In this document: positions 1-7,701 of the stretch, piece after piece
Numbering within the stretch: the stretch's first letter is position 1
Layout of the letters: the number at the start of each line of letters is the position of its first letter
NCBI GenBank assembly: GCA_004293365.1
Contig: RDYN01000052.1
Span: 34,097 to 98,096 of the forward strand
Length of the DNA stretch: 64,000 nt
DNA from: Oscillatoriales cyanobacterium
Lineage (GTDB): Bacteria > Cyanobacteriota > Cyanobacteriia > Cyanobacteriales > Microcoleaceae
Direction: 5' to 3'
Notes under the pieces: generated by a model
The model's input: only the letters and a program-made list of their open reading frames with translations
Databases searched by the model: none
Told to the model about the DNA's origin: nothing
Position numbers and translations under genes: made by a program

Positions 1-1666
1 TTTCAAACATTTTTTCTAGACTTGCCGCAGGTATTCCCGTACCGTTATCAGAAATTCGCACCACCACTGAGTCGTCGTCCAAGTATTCTGTAGCGATCGC
101 AATCCTCGGCGAAAAACTCGGTGCTTCCTGTTTAATTAACTCCGAACCCGATTGTTTTCTCGCCTCCTCATAGCTCGCTTTCTCAATTTTTGCTTTCTCT
201 TCCACAGCATCGAGTGCATTGTTCAGAAGGTTGACAAACACCTGGTAAAGCAAACCCATGTAGCCTTCCACGGTCGGAATATCCCCGTAATTTCGCACCA
301 CTTCAACGCCCTGTTTGAAGCGGCTGTTGAGAATCAGCAAACTGCTATCTATGCAGGCGTGCAAATCGACCGCATGAGGTGCCGCATCGTCCAGGCGAGA
401 AAAGTCTTTCAAACTTAAGATAATAGCTTTGGCTCTTTCTGCACCCACTTGCATTGAGTCAAATATTTTCATCAAATCTTCTTTGAGAAAGTCAAGGTCT
501 ATTGCTTCAGCTTTTTCGTAGACTGCGATCGGTGGATTGGGGATTTGTGTTTCGTAAGTTTTGAGCAAATCCAAAACATCTTCAACGTAATTTCTCGCCG
601 GATCGATATTGGCATAGATAAAATTGATTGGGTTGTTAACTTCGTGAGCAACACCTGCCAACATCCGCCCCAAAGTTGCCATTTTCTCATTTTGAAGTAT
701 CTGACTTTCTTGTTCTGATTTCAATTCTTGTAGCAAGTGATTTACTTTCTGAATCAGTTGGTTCAGCGAAGCTGCTAATGCTCCCACTTCATCGCTGCTG
801 GTAACTGGTACTTGCAACTGAAAATTAGATTCTTGGGTGACTCTCTGAGCGATTTTAGTGACAGCGGCGAGGGGTTTGGCGATCGCCCGACTGGTGTAGC
901 TCGCTAGCAGTGCTGCAACTACGATCGACAGTACCATGCTACCAAAAATTATTTGTACCCGCAGCGTCTGGGCTCGCAGCAGGGCTGAGCGCGCTGCATC
1001 TTCTTGCAATGCGGCGCGATCGATAATTTCTGCTAAATCATTGACCGCGTTATCTAGTTGCAAGCCTATTTTATCTCTGTTTAAATTCGACAGCAACTTA
1101 AGTCTGACATTTTTTTGATCGCGATTTGCTGGCAAATTACTAATTGTTTTATTAACTTTTTCTAACTGGGTAATGTAATTCGACAGCAGCGAATCGTAAC
1201 TCTTTATAAAATCTTGTAAGCCTTCTACCTGCTCTTGGTCAGTCTGACTTTTAACTTCAGATAGCAACTCTTTCAAACTGTAAATATTGTTTTGTATTTG
1301 TTGGTATTTTTGATTAAATATTTCTGGCTGTTCGAGCCAGTAAATCAGCCGCAGTTGGCTGTTTTGCGTCCGCAGTAAAGCCACCTGCAACTTATTTAAA
1401 AGCTGACTTTCTCGATCGATGTGTACTTGATTGTTAGTTCTGCGATAGTAATGATTCCCCGCCAGCATCCCGACAGTCGTTCCCCCAATCGCAACACAAA
1501 GAGCCAGTGCGTAGCCGCCGCAGATTTTGTCGCTAATACTGAGGTTGCCGAAGTAACGGGCTATTTGACTCAAATAATTTGGCTTTGGTGGCTGACTCTC
1601 TTCGACGTTATCCTCGCAAGAGGTAGGGAGTTCTTGTGAAGGCTGATTTAGATGTTTGAGCTGCAT
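1..1666 (-). CDS. Sensor histidine kinase, 3' end outside the window
   Basis: Membrane sensor kinase cut by the window edge; the stop codon is not seen. Translating the minus strand from the ATG at 1664-1666 gives a short cytoplasmic N-terminus, a membrane segment, about 150 residues of helical sensor region, a second membrane segment and a HAMP domain. Then follow a HisKA dimerisation region containing GVAHEVNNPINFI and the start of a HATPase (N-box NLLNNALDAVEE, then RISDNGTGIP near the edge). The phosphoacceptor His is in AHEVNNP. Domain order and sequence match the kinase at 7702-9477, so the two are paralogues. No response regulator is adjacent, so partner and signal are unknown. The family assignment is clear. 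Confidence 0.85.
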   Translation of the reverse strand, partial: MQLKHLNQPSQELPTSCEDNVEESQPPKPNYLSQIARYFGNLSISDKICGGYALALCVAIGGTTVGMLAGNHYYRRTNNQVHIDRESQLLNKLQVALLRTQNSQLRLIYWLEQPEIFNQKYQQIQNNIYSLKELLSEVKSQTDQEQVEGLQDFIKSYDSLLSNYITQLEKVNKTISNLPANRDQKNVRLKLLSNLNRDKIGLQLDNAVNDLAEIIDRAALQEDAARSALLRAQTLRVQIIFGSMVLSIVVAALLASYTSRAIAKPLAAVTKIAQRVTQESNFQLQVPVTSSDEVGALAASLNQLIQKVNHLLQELKSEQESQILQNEKMATLGRMLAGVAHEVNNPINFIYANIDPARNYVEDVLDLLKTYETQIPNPPIAVYEKAEAIDLDFLKEDLMKIFDSMQVGAERAKAIILSLKDFSRLDDAAPHAVDLHACIDSSLLILNSRFKQGVEVVRNYGDIPTVEGYMGLLYQVFVNLLNNALDAVEEKAKIEKASYEEARKQSGSELIKQEAPSFSPRIAIATEYLDDDSVVVRISDNGTGIPAASLEKMFE

Positions 1667-2295
1667 AGATGCGAACCTGTGAATAATTCACGCACTGACA
1701 ATTCAGTTTAACTTAACTCGCGGATGATTAGAGAGTACCGCATCGATCGTTAATCTAATAATTTTTGTTAATCGGGACGCTCTTAAGCTGCCGTATCAAC
1801 TGGGTTTCTCCTTTCCGCGCTCGCGAGCTTCCCGGATGTATTTATACCATTTTTGATTTGAGATTTTAGATGAAAATGACTTATTCCGTAAGGGTTTGAA
1901 GCACGGCGACCGACCGTTGCATTCTTTTGGCAAACTGGTATTGTGTTAAGAAACCGGGTTTCTACTTACTTAATAAAATATTTAGTTTTATGAATAAAAA
2001 TTGTCGGCGCGCGATCGCATAAATCACCGAATAAATAATTAGGTGTAAATAGACCGGCAAAGGCTTTCGGGCGGGTGAGTGCAGCTATAAACTGTCTGAA
2101 GTAGCTACAATTGCAGCCGGAGGGCCGATCCTCTTCGAGGGCTTCGCTAACGCACTTGTCCGTCCAGATCGCACCCTACCGACAAGCAGAATCGGGATTT
2201 GCAGGCGTTTGAGTGCGATCGGGCGCTTCAACAGTTCCGACTTCTCGTGAAAATGTAAAAATCAAAGCATAACCCTTTTATTTGCCCCAGCCCTC
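1667..2295. other. Intergenic region, 629 bp
   Basis: No convincing gene. It holds the divergent upstream regions of the kinase and the GTPase. A short piece AGAAACCGGGTTTCT near 1950 matches the core of the palindromic repeats at 18671-18735 and 56211-56280. Confidence 0.6.
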
Positions 2296-3927
2296 ATGCC
2301 TTTGCCGCGCCTGTTAACATTAATTGCCGCTTTCTGCCTCACCCTGGGGTTGATTATTGGGCTGCTGAGTTCCTTAACGGGGCTTTACAGCCAAGTTGCG
2401 TGGTATGCTTCACCGCTGCTGGCTAATTTGCTAATTTTGCTGATAATTGTACTTTTAGCAACGCTAATTTTTGCGCTGTTTTATTATTTTAGACTTCTAC
2501 AACGCCCTCAGAAAGTTAAGGGAAAACGGGCGATTAATCCCAAGGTTCCTGTTGTCAAAAGTGAAGCAGCTTCCGAAAATCTCAAAGCAATCAGGCAGCA
2601 AGTCGATCGCATTCAAGACGAAGTAGCACGGCAAGCTTTGCTGTTGAGAGCCCGGGAAATAGAAGCTAGCATGGCCCGCGGCAATGTTCGGATCGTTGTT
2701 TTCGGTACCGGTTCTGCGGGCAAAACTTCGGCTGTGAATGCCCTGGTGGGGCGGATGGCGGGACAGGTAGGGGCGCCGATGGGAACTACCGAAGTTGGAG
2801 AAACTTACACTCTTTCATTGAAAGGGATCGATCGAGAATTAGCAATTACTGATACCCCAGGCATCTTGGAAGCGGGAGTAGCGGGGACTTATAGAGAGGA
2901 ATTGGCGCGGCAGTTGGCGGCCCGGGCTGATTTGATCTTATTTGTGTTGGACGGCGATTTGCGCAAATCTGAGTACGAACCGCTGCGGACTTTGGCCGAA
3001 ATTGGCAAAAGGTCGATCGTGGTTTTTAATAAAGTAGACCTTTATCCCGACAGCGACAGAGACGAAATTCTCGATCGGCTGCGACAGCGAGTTAAAGGTT
3101 TAGTATCAGCAATGGATGTAGTCGCCATTAGCGCCAACCCGCAAAAAGTTGTACTAGAAAGCGGGACAATATTTCAGCCAGACCCCGATATGATGCCATT
3201 AATTCGGCGAATCGCAGCAATTTTGCGAGCCGAAGGCGAAGACTTAATTGCCGACAACATTTTGCTACAATCTCAGCATTTAGGAGACCAAGCACGCAAG
3301 TTAATTGACGCTCAAAGACGGCGCGCCGCTGATAAAGTAGTAGAGCGCTTTCAGTGGATCGGAGCCGGAGTAATTGCCGTAACGCCTTTACCAGTTGTAG
3401 ATTTGTTAGCGACAGCAGCAGTTAACGCTCAAATGGTAGTAGAAATTGCCAAGATTTACGGCTGCGAATTAAATATCGATCGCGCGAAAGAATTGGCATT
3501 GTCTCTCGCCAAAACCCTAGCCAGCTTGGGAATAGTTGAAGGAGTAATTCAAGTAGTGTCGAGGGCGCTGCAATTAAGTGTAGCCGGATTTGTACTTGGC
3601 AAAGCAATTCAAGCAGTCAGCGCCGCTTATTTAACCAGAATTGCCGGGAAAAGTTTTATTGAATATTTTCGCCACGATCAAGATTGGGGCGACGGCGGCA
3701 TCGCCGAAGTCGTGCAGAGGCAGTTTCAGTTAAATCGGAAAGACGAGTTTGTCAAAGCATTTGTCAAAGATGCGATCGCCCGCGTTGTCGAGCCTCTGAA
3801 CATTTATCAGCAAGAAGAATCGGAACCCGAATTAGAAATGGCAGCAGAAGTGGAACCAGAACCATTGTATCAGCACCCGGGCGACGATTGGGAAACCCAC
3901 AGCAACAAGCGCAACGATGAATGGTAA
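2296..3927 (+). CDS. Membrane-anchored GTPase with C-terminal DUF697-like region
   Basis: 543-residue GTPase of the Era/TrmE-like superfamily. Two N-terminal hydrophobic segments (about residues 7-29 and 40-64) anchor it to a membrane. A P-loop GTGSAGKTS lies at 137-145, then a switch region GTTEVG, DTPG near 186 and NKVD near 245, giving the G1, G2, G3 and G4 motifs. The C-terminal half has hydrophobic stretches around 355-440 like DUF697 proteins, followed by an acidic tail. Family members are conserved in cyanobacteria, but a precise role is not established. A repeat array starts about 40 bp after the stop. Confidence 0.85.
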   Translation: MPLPRLLTLIAAFCLTLGLIIGLLSSLTGLYSQVAWYASPLLANLLILLIIVLLATLIFALFYYFRLLQRPQKVKGKRAINPKVPVVKSEAASENLKAIRQQVDRIQDEVARQALLLRAREIEASMARGNVRIVVFGTGSAGKTSAVNALVGRMAGQVGAPMGTTEVGETYTLSLKGIDRELAITDTPGILEAGVAGTYREELARQLAARADLILFVLDGDLRKSEYEPLRTLAEIGKRSIVVFNKVDLYPDSDRDEILDRLRQRVKGLVSAMDVVAISANPQKVVLESGTIFQPDPDMMPLIRRIAAILRAEGEDLIADNILLQSQHLGDQARKLIDAQRRRAADKVVERFQWIGAGVIAVTPLPVVDLLATAAVNAQMVVEIAKIYGCELNIDRAKELALSLAKTLASLGIVEGVIQVVSRALQLSVAGFVLGKAIQAVSAAYLTRIAGKSFIEYFRHDQDWGDGGIAEVVQRQFQLNRKDEFVKAFVKDAIARVVEPLNIYQQEESEPELEMAAEVEPEPLYQHPGDDWETHSNKRNDEW

Positions 3928-3966
3928 TATTATGTCCCCTCAATGACAGTAATAAAAAACGGTTCG

Positions 3967-4204
3967 GTTCGTAGTGAGGACTTTAGTCCGCATCCGGTTC
4001 GTAGTGAGGACTTTAGTCCGCATCCGGTTCGTAGTAAGGACTTTAGTCCGCATCCGGTTCGTATAAGGACTTTAGTCCGCATCCGGTTCGTAGTGAGGAC
4101 TTTAGTCCGCATCCGGTTCCTAGTGAGGACTTTAGTCCGCATCCGGTTCCTAGTAAGGACTTTAGTCCGCATCCGGTTCGTAGTGAGGACTTTAGTCCGC
4201 ATCA
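3967..4204. repeat. Tandem array of eight ~30-bp units with a GGACTTTAGTCC core
   Basis: Eight head-to-tail units of the form GTTCNTAGTGAGGACTTTAG followed by TCCGCATCCG. Seven are 29-30 bp; the fourth lost one base (29 bp). Units differ at a few positions (GTTCGTAG/GTTCCTAG, GTGAGG/GTAAGG). Each contains the perfect palindrome GGACTTTAGTCC apart from its central bases. Units abut directly with no spacers, so this is not a CRISPR. The same core recurs singly or as hairpins at many places in the window. Open frames exist across it on both strands because the period is divisible by three, but they are repeat artefacts. Confidence 0.95.
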
Positions 4205-4273
4205 ACTACGCTTGACTTGCATTCCGAACGCTCAAACCCATCTTATTGTGGTCATTCTCTTCGGATATGTGAA

Positions 4274-4303
4274 GTCAGACAGGAGTTTTAGCCCCTGTCT
4301 GAC
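4274..4303. repeat. Inverted repeat GTCAGACAGG/CCTGTCTGAC
   Basis: A 10-bp perfect stem with a loop of about 10 bases between the tandem array and the next palindromic element. It could form a hairpin in RNA from either strand. There is no T-run, so it is not a clear terminator. Confidence 0.6.
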
Positions 4304-4350
4304 TACTAATTTGAGAGCTGGAAACAGCCTTATTTGAAATTATATCATGT

Positions 4351-4458
4351 CCGGTCGATTGACCGCGCTCCGATTCGTTTGTAGTGAGGACTTTAGTCCT
4401 TGCAATTGAAGGACTAAAGTCCTCACTACGAACCTTTTTTATTATGGTAATCGACCGG
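4351..4458. mobile_element. MITE-like element with terminal inverted repeats
   Basis: A 108-bp segment bounded by CCGGTCGATT (4351-4360) and AATCGACCGG (4449-4458). Between them are two inverted arms, GTAGTGAGGACTTTAGTCCT and AGGACTAAAGTCCTCACTAC. The outer sequence (CCGGTCGATTACC plus CATAA) also occurs at about 63879-63896, next to another copy of the arms, so the flank belongs to the element. No open frame is inside. This is consistent with a non-autonomous element mobilised in trans (inference). Confidence 0.6.
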
Positions 4459-4466
4459 AAATGAAA

Positions 4467-4564
4467 TTAGTCCATCGCATCTGCGGCTCTTTCTGCTGCT
4501 CGTTGAGTTCTGTCAATATCTCGATTCACTTTTTAGCGAACATTGTCCGAAGCATCTTCAGCGT
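4467..4564 (-). pseudogene. Out-of-frame continuation of the lipoprotein gene
   Basis: Past the stop of the lipoprotein gene the minus strand keeps coding character in another frame. It first reads NAEDASDNVR, then a stop, then VNRDIDRTQRAAERAADAMD ending at a TAA at 4467. The composition (Ala/Glu/Arg/Asp helices) matches the body of the upstream protein. I infer that a frameshift near 4565 and a later stop cut the tail off an originally longer gene. Confidence 0.5.
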
Positions 4565-5170
4565 TTATTTTGCATTTCGCGCTGCATCATTGATATTTTC
4601 TTGGCCGCCGCTGGTATTATATCTCAGCGACTCAGTACCCTCAGCAGCTCTTTCTTTTGCTCCCTCGGTGGCTTCTTTAACAATCCCTTTTGCTCGCTTC
4701 AAGCCTTCGCGAGTGTTTTCCTTAAGATTAGCAAAGCCTTGTTTGGTTTTGTCGCCAAACTCATCAGCTTTCTGCTGAGCGGTGCGAACATTGTCATTCA
4801 CCTTTGCGCCAATTTGATCGAGTTTGTTCGGCGCGTCGTCTGCTACCCGCCGCACATTTTCGCGCACATTGCTACTAGATTTGGTTTCGATTCGGCGCTG
4901 GGCTTCCTCTTTGAGAAGCTTAGCTTTTGCTTCAACTCCTGTAGCGGTTGGGTTTCTGGGATCGTCATCGCTGTATTGATTCTGCCCGCCTTTGTATACC
5001 GAAGTTACAGCCCCGGTCGGCACTTCTTCTCTAATTTGGTCGGCAGTTTTGCCGACTATCACATCAGAACCCTTGCAGGCCGTGCTCACAAATACTAAAA
5101 TGCCGACAAGAAAGACTGTTAAAATTTGTACAGCTCGAATTTTTTTCAGAAAAGCAGTTAGTCTGTTCAT
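4565..5170 (-). CDS. Putative lipoprotein rich in charged helical repeats, tail truncated
   Basis: 201 residues. The N-terminus MNRLTAFLKKIRAVQILTVF leads into a hydrophobic core and a lipobox-like STAC near residue 32, so it is predicted to be a lipid-anchored exported protein. The mature part is hydrophilic, rich in Lys/Glu/Ala/Asn, with runs like NVRRVADDAPNKLDQIGAKV and KADEFGDKTKQGFANLKENT that suggest amphipathic helices of a LEA/apolipoprotein-like kind. Similar short lipoproteins occur in many cyanobacteria; function is unknown. Coding potential beyond the stop in another frame (4467-4564) suggests that the end is frameshifted. Confidence 0.75.
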   Translation of the reverse strand: MNRLTAFLKKIRAVQILTVFLVGILVFVSTACKGSDVIVGKTADQIREEVPTGAVTSVYKGGQNQYSDDDPRNPTATGVEAKAKLLKEEAQRRIETKSSSNVRENVRRVADDAPNKLDQIGAKVNDNVRTAQQKADEFGDKTKQGFANLKENTREGLKRAKGIVKEATEGAKERAAEGTESLRYNTSGGQENINDAARNAK

Positions 5171-5512
5171 AAAAATGCTCCTTTCTATTGTGACTTTGTT
5201 TTCTTTGGTGATATGCTTAAATGCCTGGTGGTTCTGTAGATGGCGACCATTTCAAACATTAAGCACTCAAACACTTTTTTAAATATACGAAGACAAACAG
5301 AAGTTTTTCATCTATCTGAAGTTACATTCCTTAAGTCATACTAGAAGCAATAACAAAAGCTTTAGTTCTAGTCGCGAGAGCAAGAATGAGAGCGGCTAAT
5401 TGATAGTAAAAAGCCTTTTTTATGAGTGCTGTCCTTGCTCGCGATTCATGTATACATATAGCGAGGTTCGGACAAAACTACTGTAATTAAACTGTTTTGC
5501 GCCTTGGAAGCT
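5171..5512. other. Intergenic region, about 340 bp
   Basis: Upstream region of the lipoprotein gene and downstream region of trpA. No gene could be supported; the short minus-strand frame at 5420-5614 runs through the trpA terminator and has no coding character. Confidence 0.6.
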
Positions 5513-5543
5513 AAAAAAAACCTTCCGGTCAGGAACCAGAAGG
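5513..5543 (-). terminator. Intrinsic terminator downstream of trpA
   Basis: Read on the minus strand, CCTTCTGGT and ACCGGAAGG form a 9-bp stem (one wobble) around a 5-base loop, followed directly by eight T. It lies about 105 bp after the trpA stop in the right orientation. Confidence 0.85.
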
Positions 5544-5648
5544 AAGTCGGTGTACGATCTCAAGTACAACAAGGTCTTTAATGGCAATTGTCGCCACACG
5601 GGGCGATCGCCCACATCTGTCTAACGGCTGAAAGTATCTGTACAGTTG

Positions 5649-6446
5649 CTAATCATTTTGAATAGCTGTTTTTAGACTCTTGCAGAATTCGCCGAGCTCC
5701 TCTAAACCCTGTTCTGGAGTTCCATTTGCCAAGCGTTTCACACAAGCACTGCCAACAATCGCAGCATCTGCACCCCATTCTTTCACTTGGCGAGCGTGTT
5801 CTGGTTTCGAGATACCAAAGCCGACGCCGATGGGTTTGTCGGTGATGCTGCGGATTTCTTGCAACAACTCTTTTGCTCGCGTTTCTAAGCCTTCGCGCAC
5901 TCCCGTCACCCCCGTCACGCTGACTAAGTAAATAAATCCTTGAGACTGGCGGGCGATCGCTTCTATGCGACTTTTGGGACTTGTGGGAGCAACTAATAAG
6001 GTGAGTTCAATGCCTAATTTGTTGGCAGGTTGGATGAGGCTGTCAGCTTCTTCTAAGGGCAAATCCGGTACAACCAATCCCTGAACTCCAGCACTTTTGA
6101 TTTGCTGCAAAAAGGTTTCGATACCTCGGTACAAAATTGGGTTGTAGTAGGTGAAGAGAATTATGGGCGATCGCAAATTCGGACTCACTTTCGCCACCAT
6201 TTCCAGTACCGCATCCAGCCGCGTTCCCCGCTGTAGCGCCCTCGTAGCGGCAGCTTGAATCACCGGCCCGTCGGCTAGCGGATCGGAATAAGGTACGCCA
6301 AGCTCGATCGCATCTGCACCGCTATCATCCAAAACTTGTAGCGCTTTAGCCGTTGTCTCCAAATCTGGGTCGCCAGCAGTAATAAAAGGGATTAATGCAC
6401 ACTGGTTGCTTTTTCGCAACGTTTCAAAACAATTAGAAATAGTCAT
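5649..6446 (-). CDS. trpA: Tryptophan synthase alpha subunit
   Basis: 265 residues, the usual length. It cleaves indole-3-glycerol phosphate to indole and glyceraldehyde 3-phosphate in the TrpA2B2 complex. Family marks are [34 protein letters not shown] (holding the catalytic Glu and Asp), [10 protein letters not shown] and the phosphate-binding [10 protein letters not shown]. It lies downstream of ndhL and the DUF3007 gene on the same strand, an arrangement seen in other cyanobacteria. About 275 bp of repeats separate it from them, so transcription may be separate here. A terminator follows at 5513-5543. Confidence 0.97.
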   Translation of the reverse strand: MTISNCFETLRKSNQCALIPFITAGDPDLETTAKALQVLDDSGADAIELGVPYSDPLADGPVIQAAATRALQRGTRLDAVLEMVAKVSPNLRSPIILFTYYNPILYRGIETFLQQIKSAGVQGLVVPDLPLEEADSLIQPANKLGIELTLLVAPTSPKSRIEAIARQSQGFIYLVSVTGVTGVREGLETRAKELLQEIRSITDKPIGVGFGISKPEHARQVKEWGADAAIVGSACVKRLANGTPEQGLEELGEFCKSLKTAIQND

Positions 6447-6721
6447 TAGTTATTAGTCATCAGTCATTGGTCATCAGTCATTGTTCATCAGTCATTGGTC
6501 ATTATATAATGTCCGAGCGATCGCAATAAAATAGGATCGAGCGTGAGGACTTCAGTCCTCATAAAAGTCTGAGGACTGAAGTCCGAACGATCGAACCGAT
6601 CGCGCTTATTTTCTGGGACGCCATATCAGCCATCACTCATCAGTCCCCAGCCATTAGAAAGAGAGTTTATTGCTAATGACTATTGACTGTTGACTAATGA
6701 CTGTTGACTAATGACTATTGA
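6447..6721. repeat. Two period-7 tandem repeats flanking a palindromic element
   Basis: The gap between the DUF3007 gene and trpA is built of repeats. Around 6447-6500 GTCATTG/GTCATCA alternate every seven bases. At 6542-6590 GTGAGGACTTCAGTCCTC and GAGGACTGAAGTCC form a hairpin of the dispersed GGACTNNAGTCC family. Around 6676-6722 TTGACTA/ATGACTG units repeat every seven bases up to the DUF3007 stop codon. Confidence 0.85.
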
Positions 6722-7027
6722 CTAACTATCTTTTTCCTGCTCAATTTCGGCTTGAAGTTTTGCTAACTCTTCAGGAGTGAGTTCATCGAGCTGCTTCTGC
6801 AAGACAGCATCTTTGTACTCTTTCAGTTGCTGACTGTAGGTCATACCTTGAGTCAGGGCTCGAAACAAATAAGTCACCAGCCAGCCAACCAAGCCGACAA
6901 CCAAAAACAACTGACTCCAAATCCCAGCATTCATGCTGTCGAGTCCGGCGAATTGCAGCACCAAGTAGGCCAACCCACCCGCTACAAAAAAGCCGAGACT
7001 GATTCCAATTACGTCAATACGTCGCAT
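6722..7027 (-). CDS. DUF3007 family membrane protein
   Basis: 101 residues with two membrane spans (about residues 7-27 and 38-57), a conserved loop ending RALTQGMTYSQQLKEYKDAV, and a charged helical tail LQKQLDELTPEELAKLQAEI. Conserved next to ndhL in cyanobacteria; the molecular role is not established. The start codon directly follows the ndhL stop, so the pair is surely cotranscribed. Confidence 0.85.
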   Translation of the reverse strand: MRRIDVIGISLGFFVAGGLAYLVLQFAGLDSMNAGIWSQLFLVVGLVGWLVTYLFRALTQGMTYSQQLKEYKDAVLQKQLDELTPEELAKLQAEIEQEKDS

Positions 7028-7243
7028 TTAGGCTTCTATCTGCCGCCGTTTGGGGCGAAAATTCAAAAAAGGAGCTAGGAGAAACATACCGGGGAAAAAG
7101 AAGAACATCAAGAAGTACATGAAGCCGCGCTCAAAAGAGGTAGCCACGTACCAGCGACTGTTCAGGTAAGCGTAGGTGGCCACCGGTACTACCAGGAGGT
7201 AGGCTCCGGCCAACACGGCGTAAAGCAGCAAGGTAATATACAT
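7028..7243 (-). CDS. ndhL: NAD(P)H-quinone oxidoreductase subunit L
   Basis: 71 residues, typical of NdhL, a membrane subunit of the cyanobacterial NDH-1 complex used in respiration, cyclic electron flow and CO2 uptake. Two hydrophobic spans (residues 3-27 and about 40-62) are joined by the conserved [19 protein letters not shown]. The end is basic ([11 protein letters not shown]). First gene of the minus-strand group ndhL-DUF3007-(trpA). Confidence 0.93.
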   Translation of the reverse strand: MYITLLLYAVLAGAYLLVVPVATYAYLNSRWYVATSFERGFMYFLMFFFFPGMFLLAPFLNFRPKRRQIEA

Positions 7244-7442
7244 AGATTTGCTTTAATGGAATAATAACAGGGTAAGTCGGTTGACACGCTCAGCTAGCTG
7301 GTTAACTATTGTACCGCTTGGGGAGATCCAGCGCGACTTTTGAGAATTTTTCAATTAGGGGTTGCGTAAATTAGGGTTTTGCGTGTAGAATAAAAGGCTG
7401 TTGTTGTCAGTGGCTCAAACCCACAGCAGCAGCTTCACGAAA

Positions 7443-7527
7443 GGGGGTGTGGCGGAATGGTAGACGCTACGGACTTAAAATCCGTTGACCCGAAACGGTC
7501 GTGTGGGTTCAAGTCCCTCCACCCCCA
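7443..7527 (+). tRNA. trnL-UAA: tRNA-Leu (anticodon UAA), no intron
   Basis: An 85-nt class II tRNA. Acceptor stem GGGGGTG pairs with CACCCCC with discriminator A. The anticodon arm is ACGGA-CTTAAAA-TCCGT with anticodon TAA. A long variable arm and a T loop TTCAAGT follow; the T stem has one mismatch. CCA is not encoded. The group I intron that splits this anticodon loop in many cyanobacteria is absent: the exons are contiguous. Confidence 0.95.
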
Positions 7528-7591
7528 TCAAATTTAAGTTGAGAAAGCGCGATCGACCTCTCATTTGGGGTAAAAAGACCGCGATGTCTGT

Positions 7592-7647
7592 AGGGGCGGG
7601 TTAACCGATATCTATGACATAAGTTATGGATCCTGTAAACCCGCCCC
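7592..7647. repeat. Inverted repeat GGGGCGGGTT...AACCCGCCCC
   Basis: Arms TAGGGGCGGGTTAACC and TGTAAACCCGCCCC lie about 25 bases apart between tRNA-Leu and the end of the convergent kinase gene. It may stop transcription from either side; it is GC-rich and looks like a dispersed element. Confidence 0.55.
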
Positions 7648-7701
7648 GATCGAGACTTCGTGCGCTACGGACAAACAAAAACGAAGCCGCCCCGCGCGAT
7701 A

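Noticed and set aside
3967..4204. Possible CRISPR array
   Set aside because: The 30-bp units abut without spacers and vary among themselves; no cas genes are in the window.
3930..4215. Long open frames on both strands over the 30-bp array
   Set aside because: They exist only because the unit length is a multiple of three; the peptides are repeats of the unit with no start signals or family likeness.
5420..5614. 64-residue minus-strand frame
   Set aside because: It runs through the trpA terminator and has no coding character.
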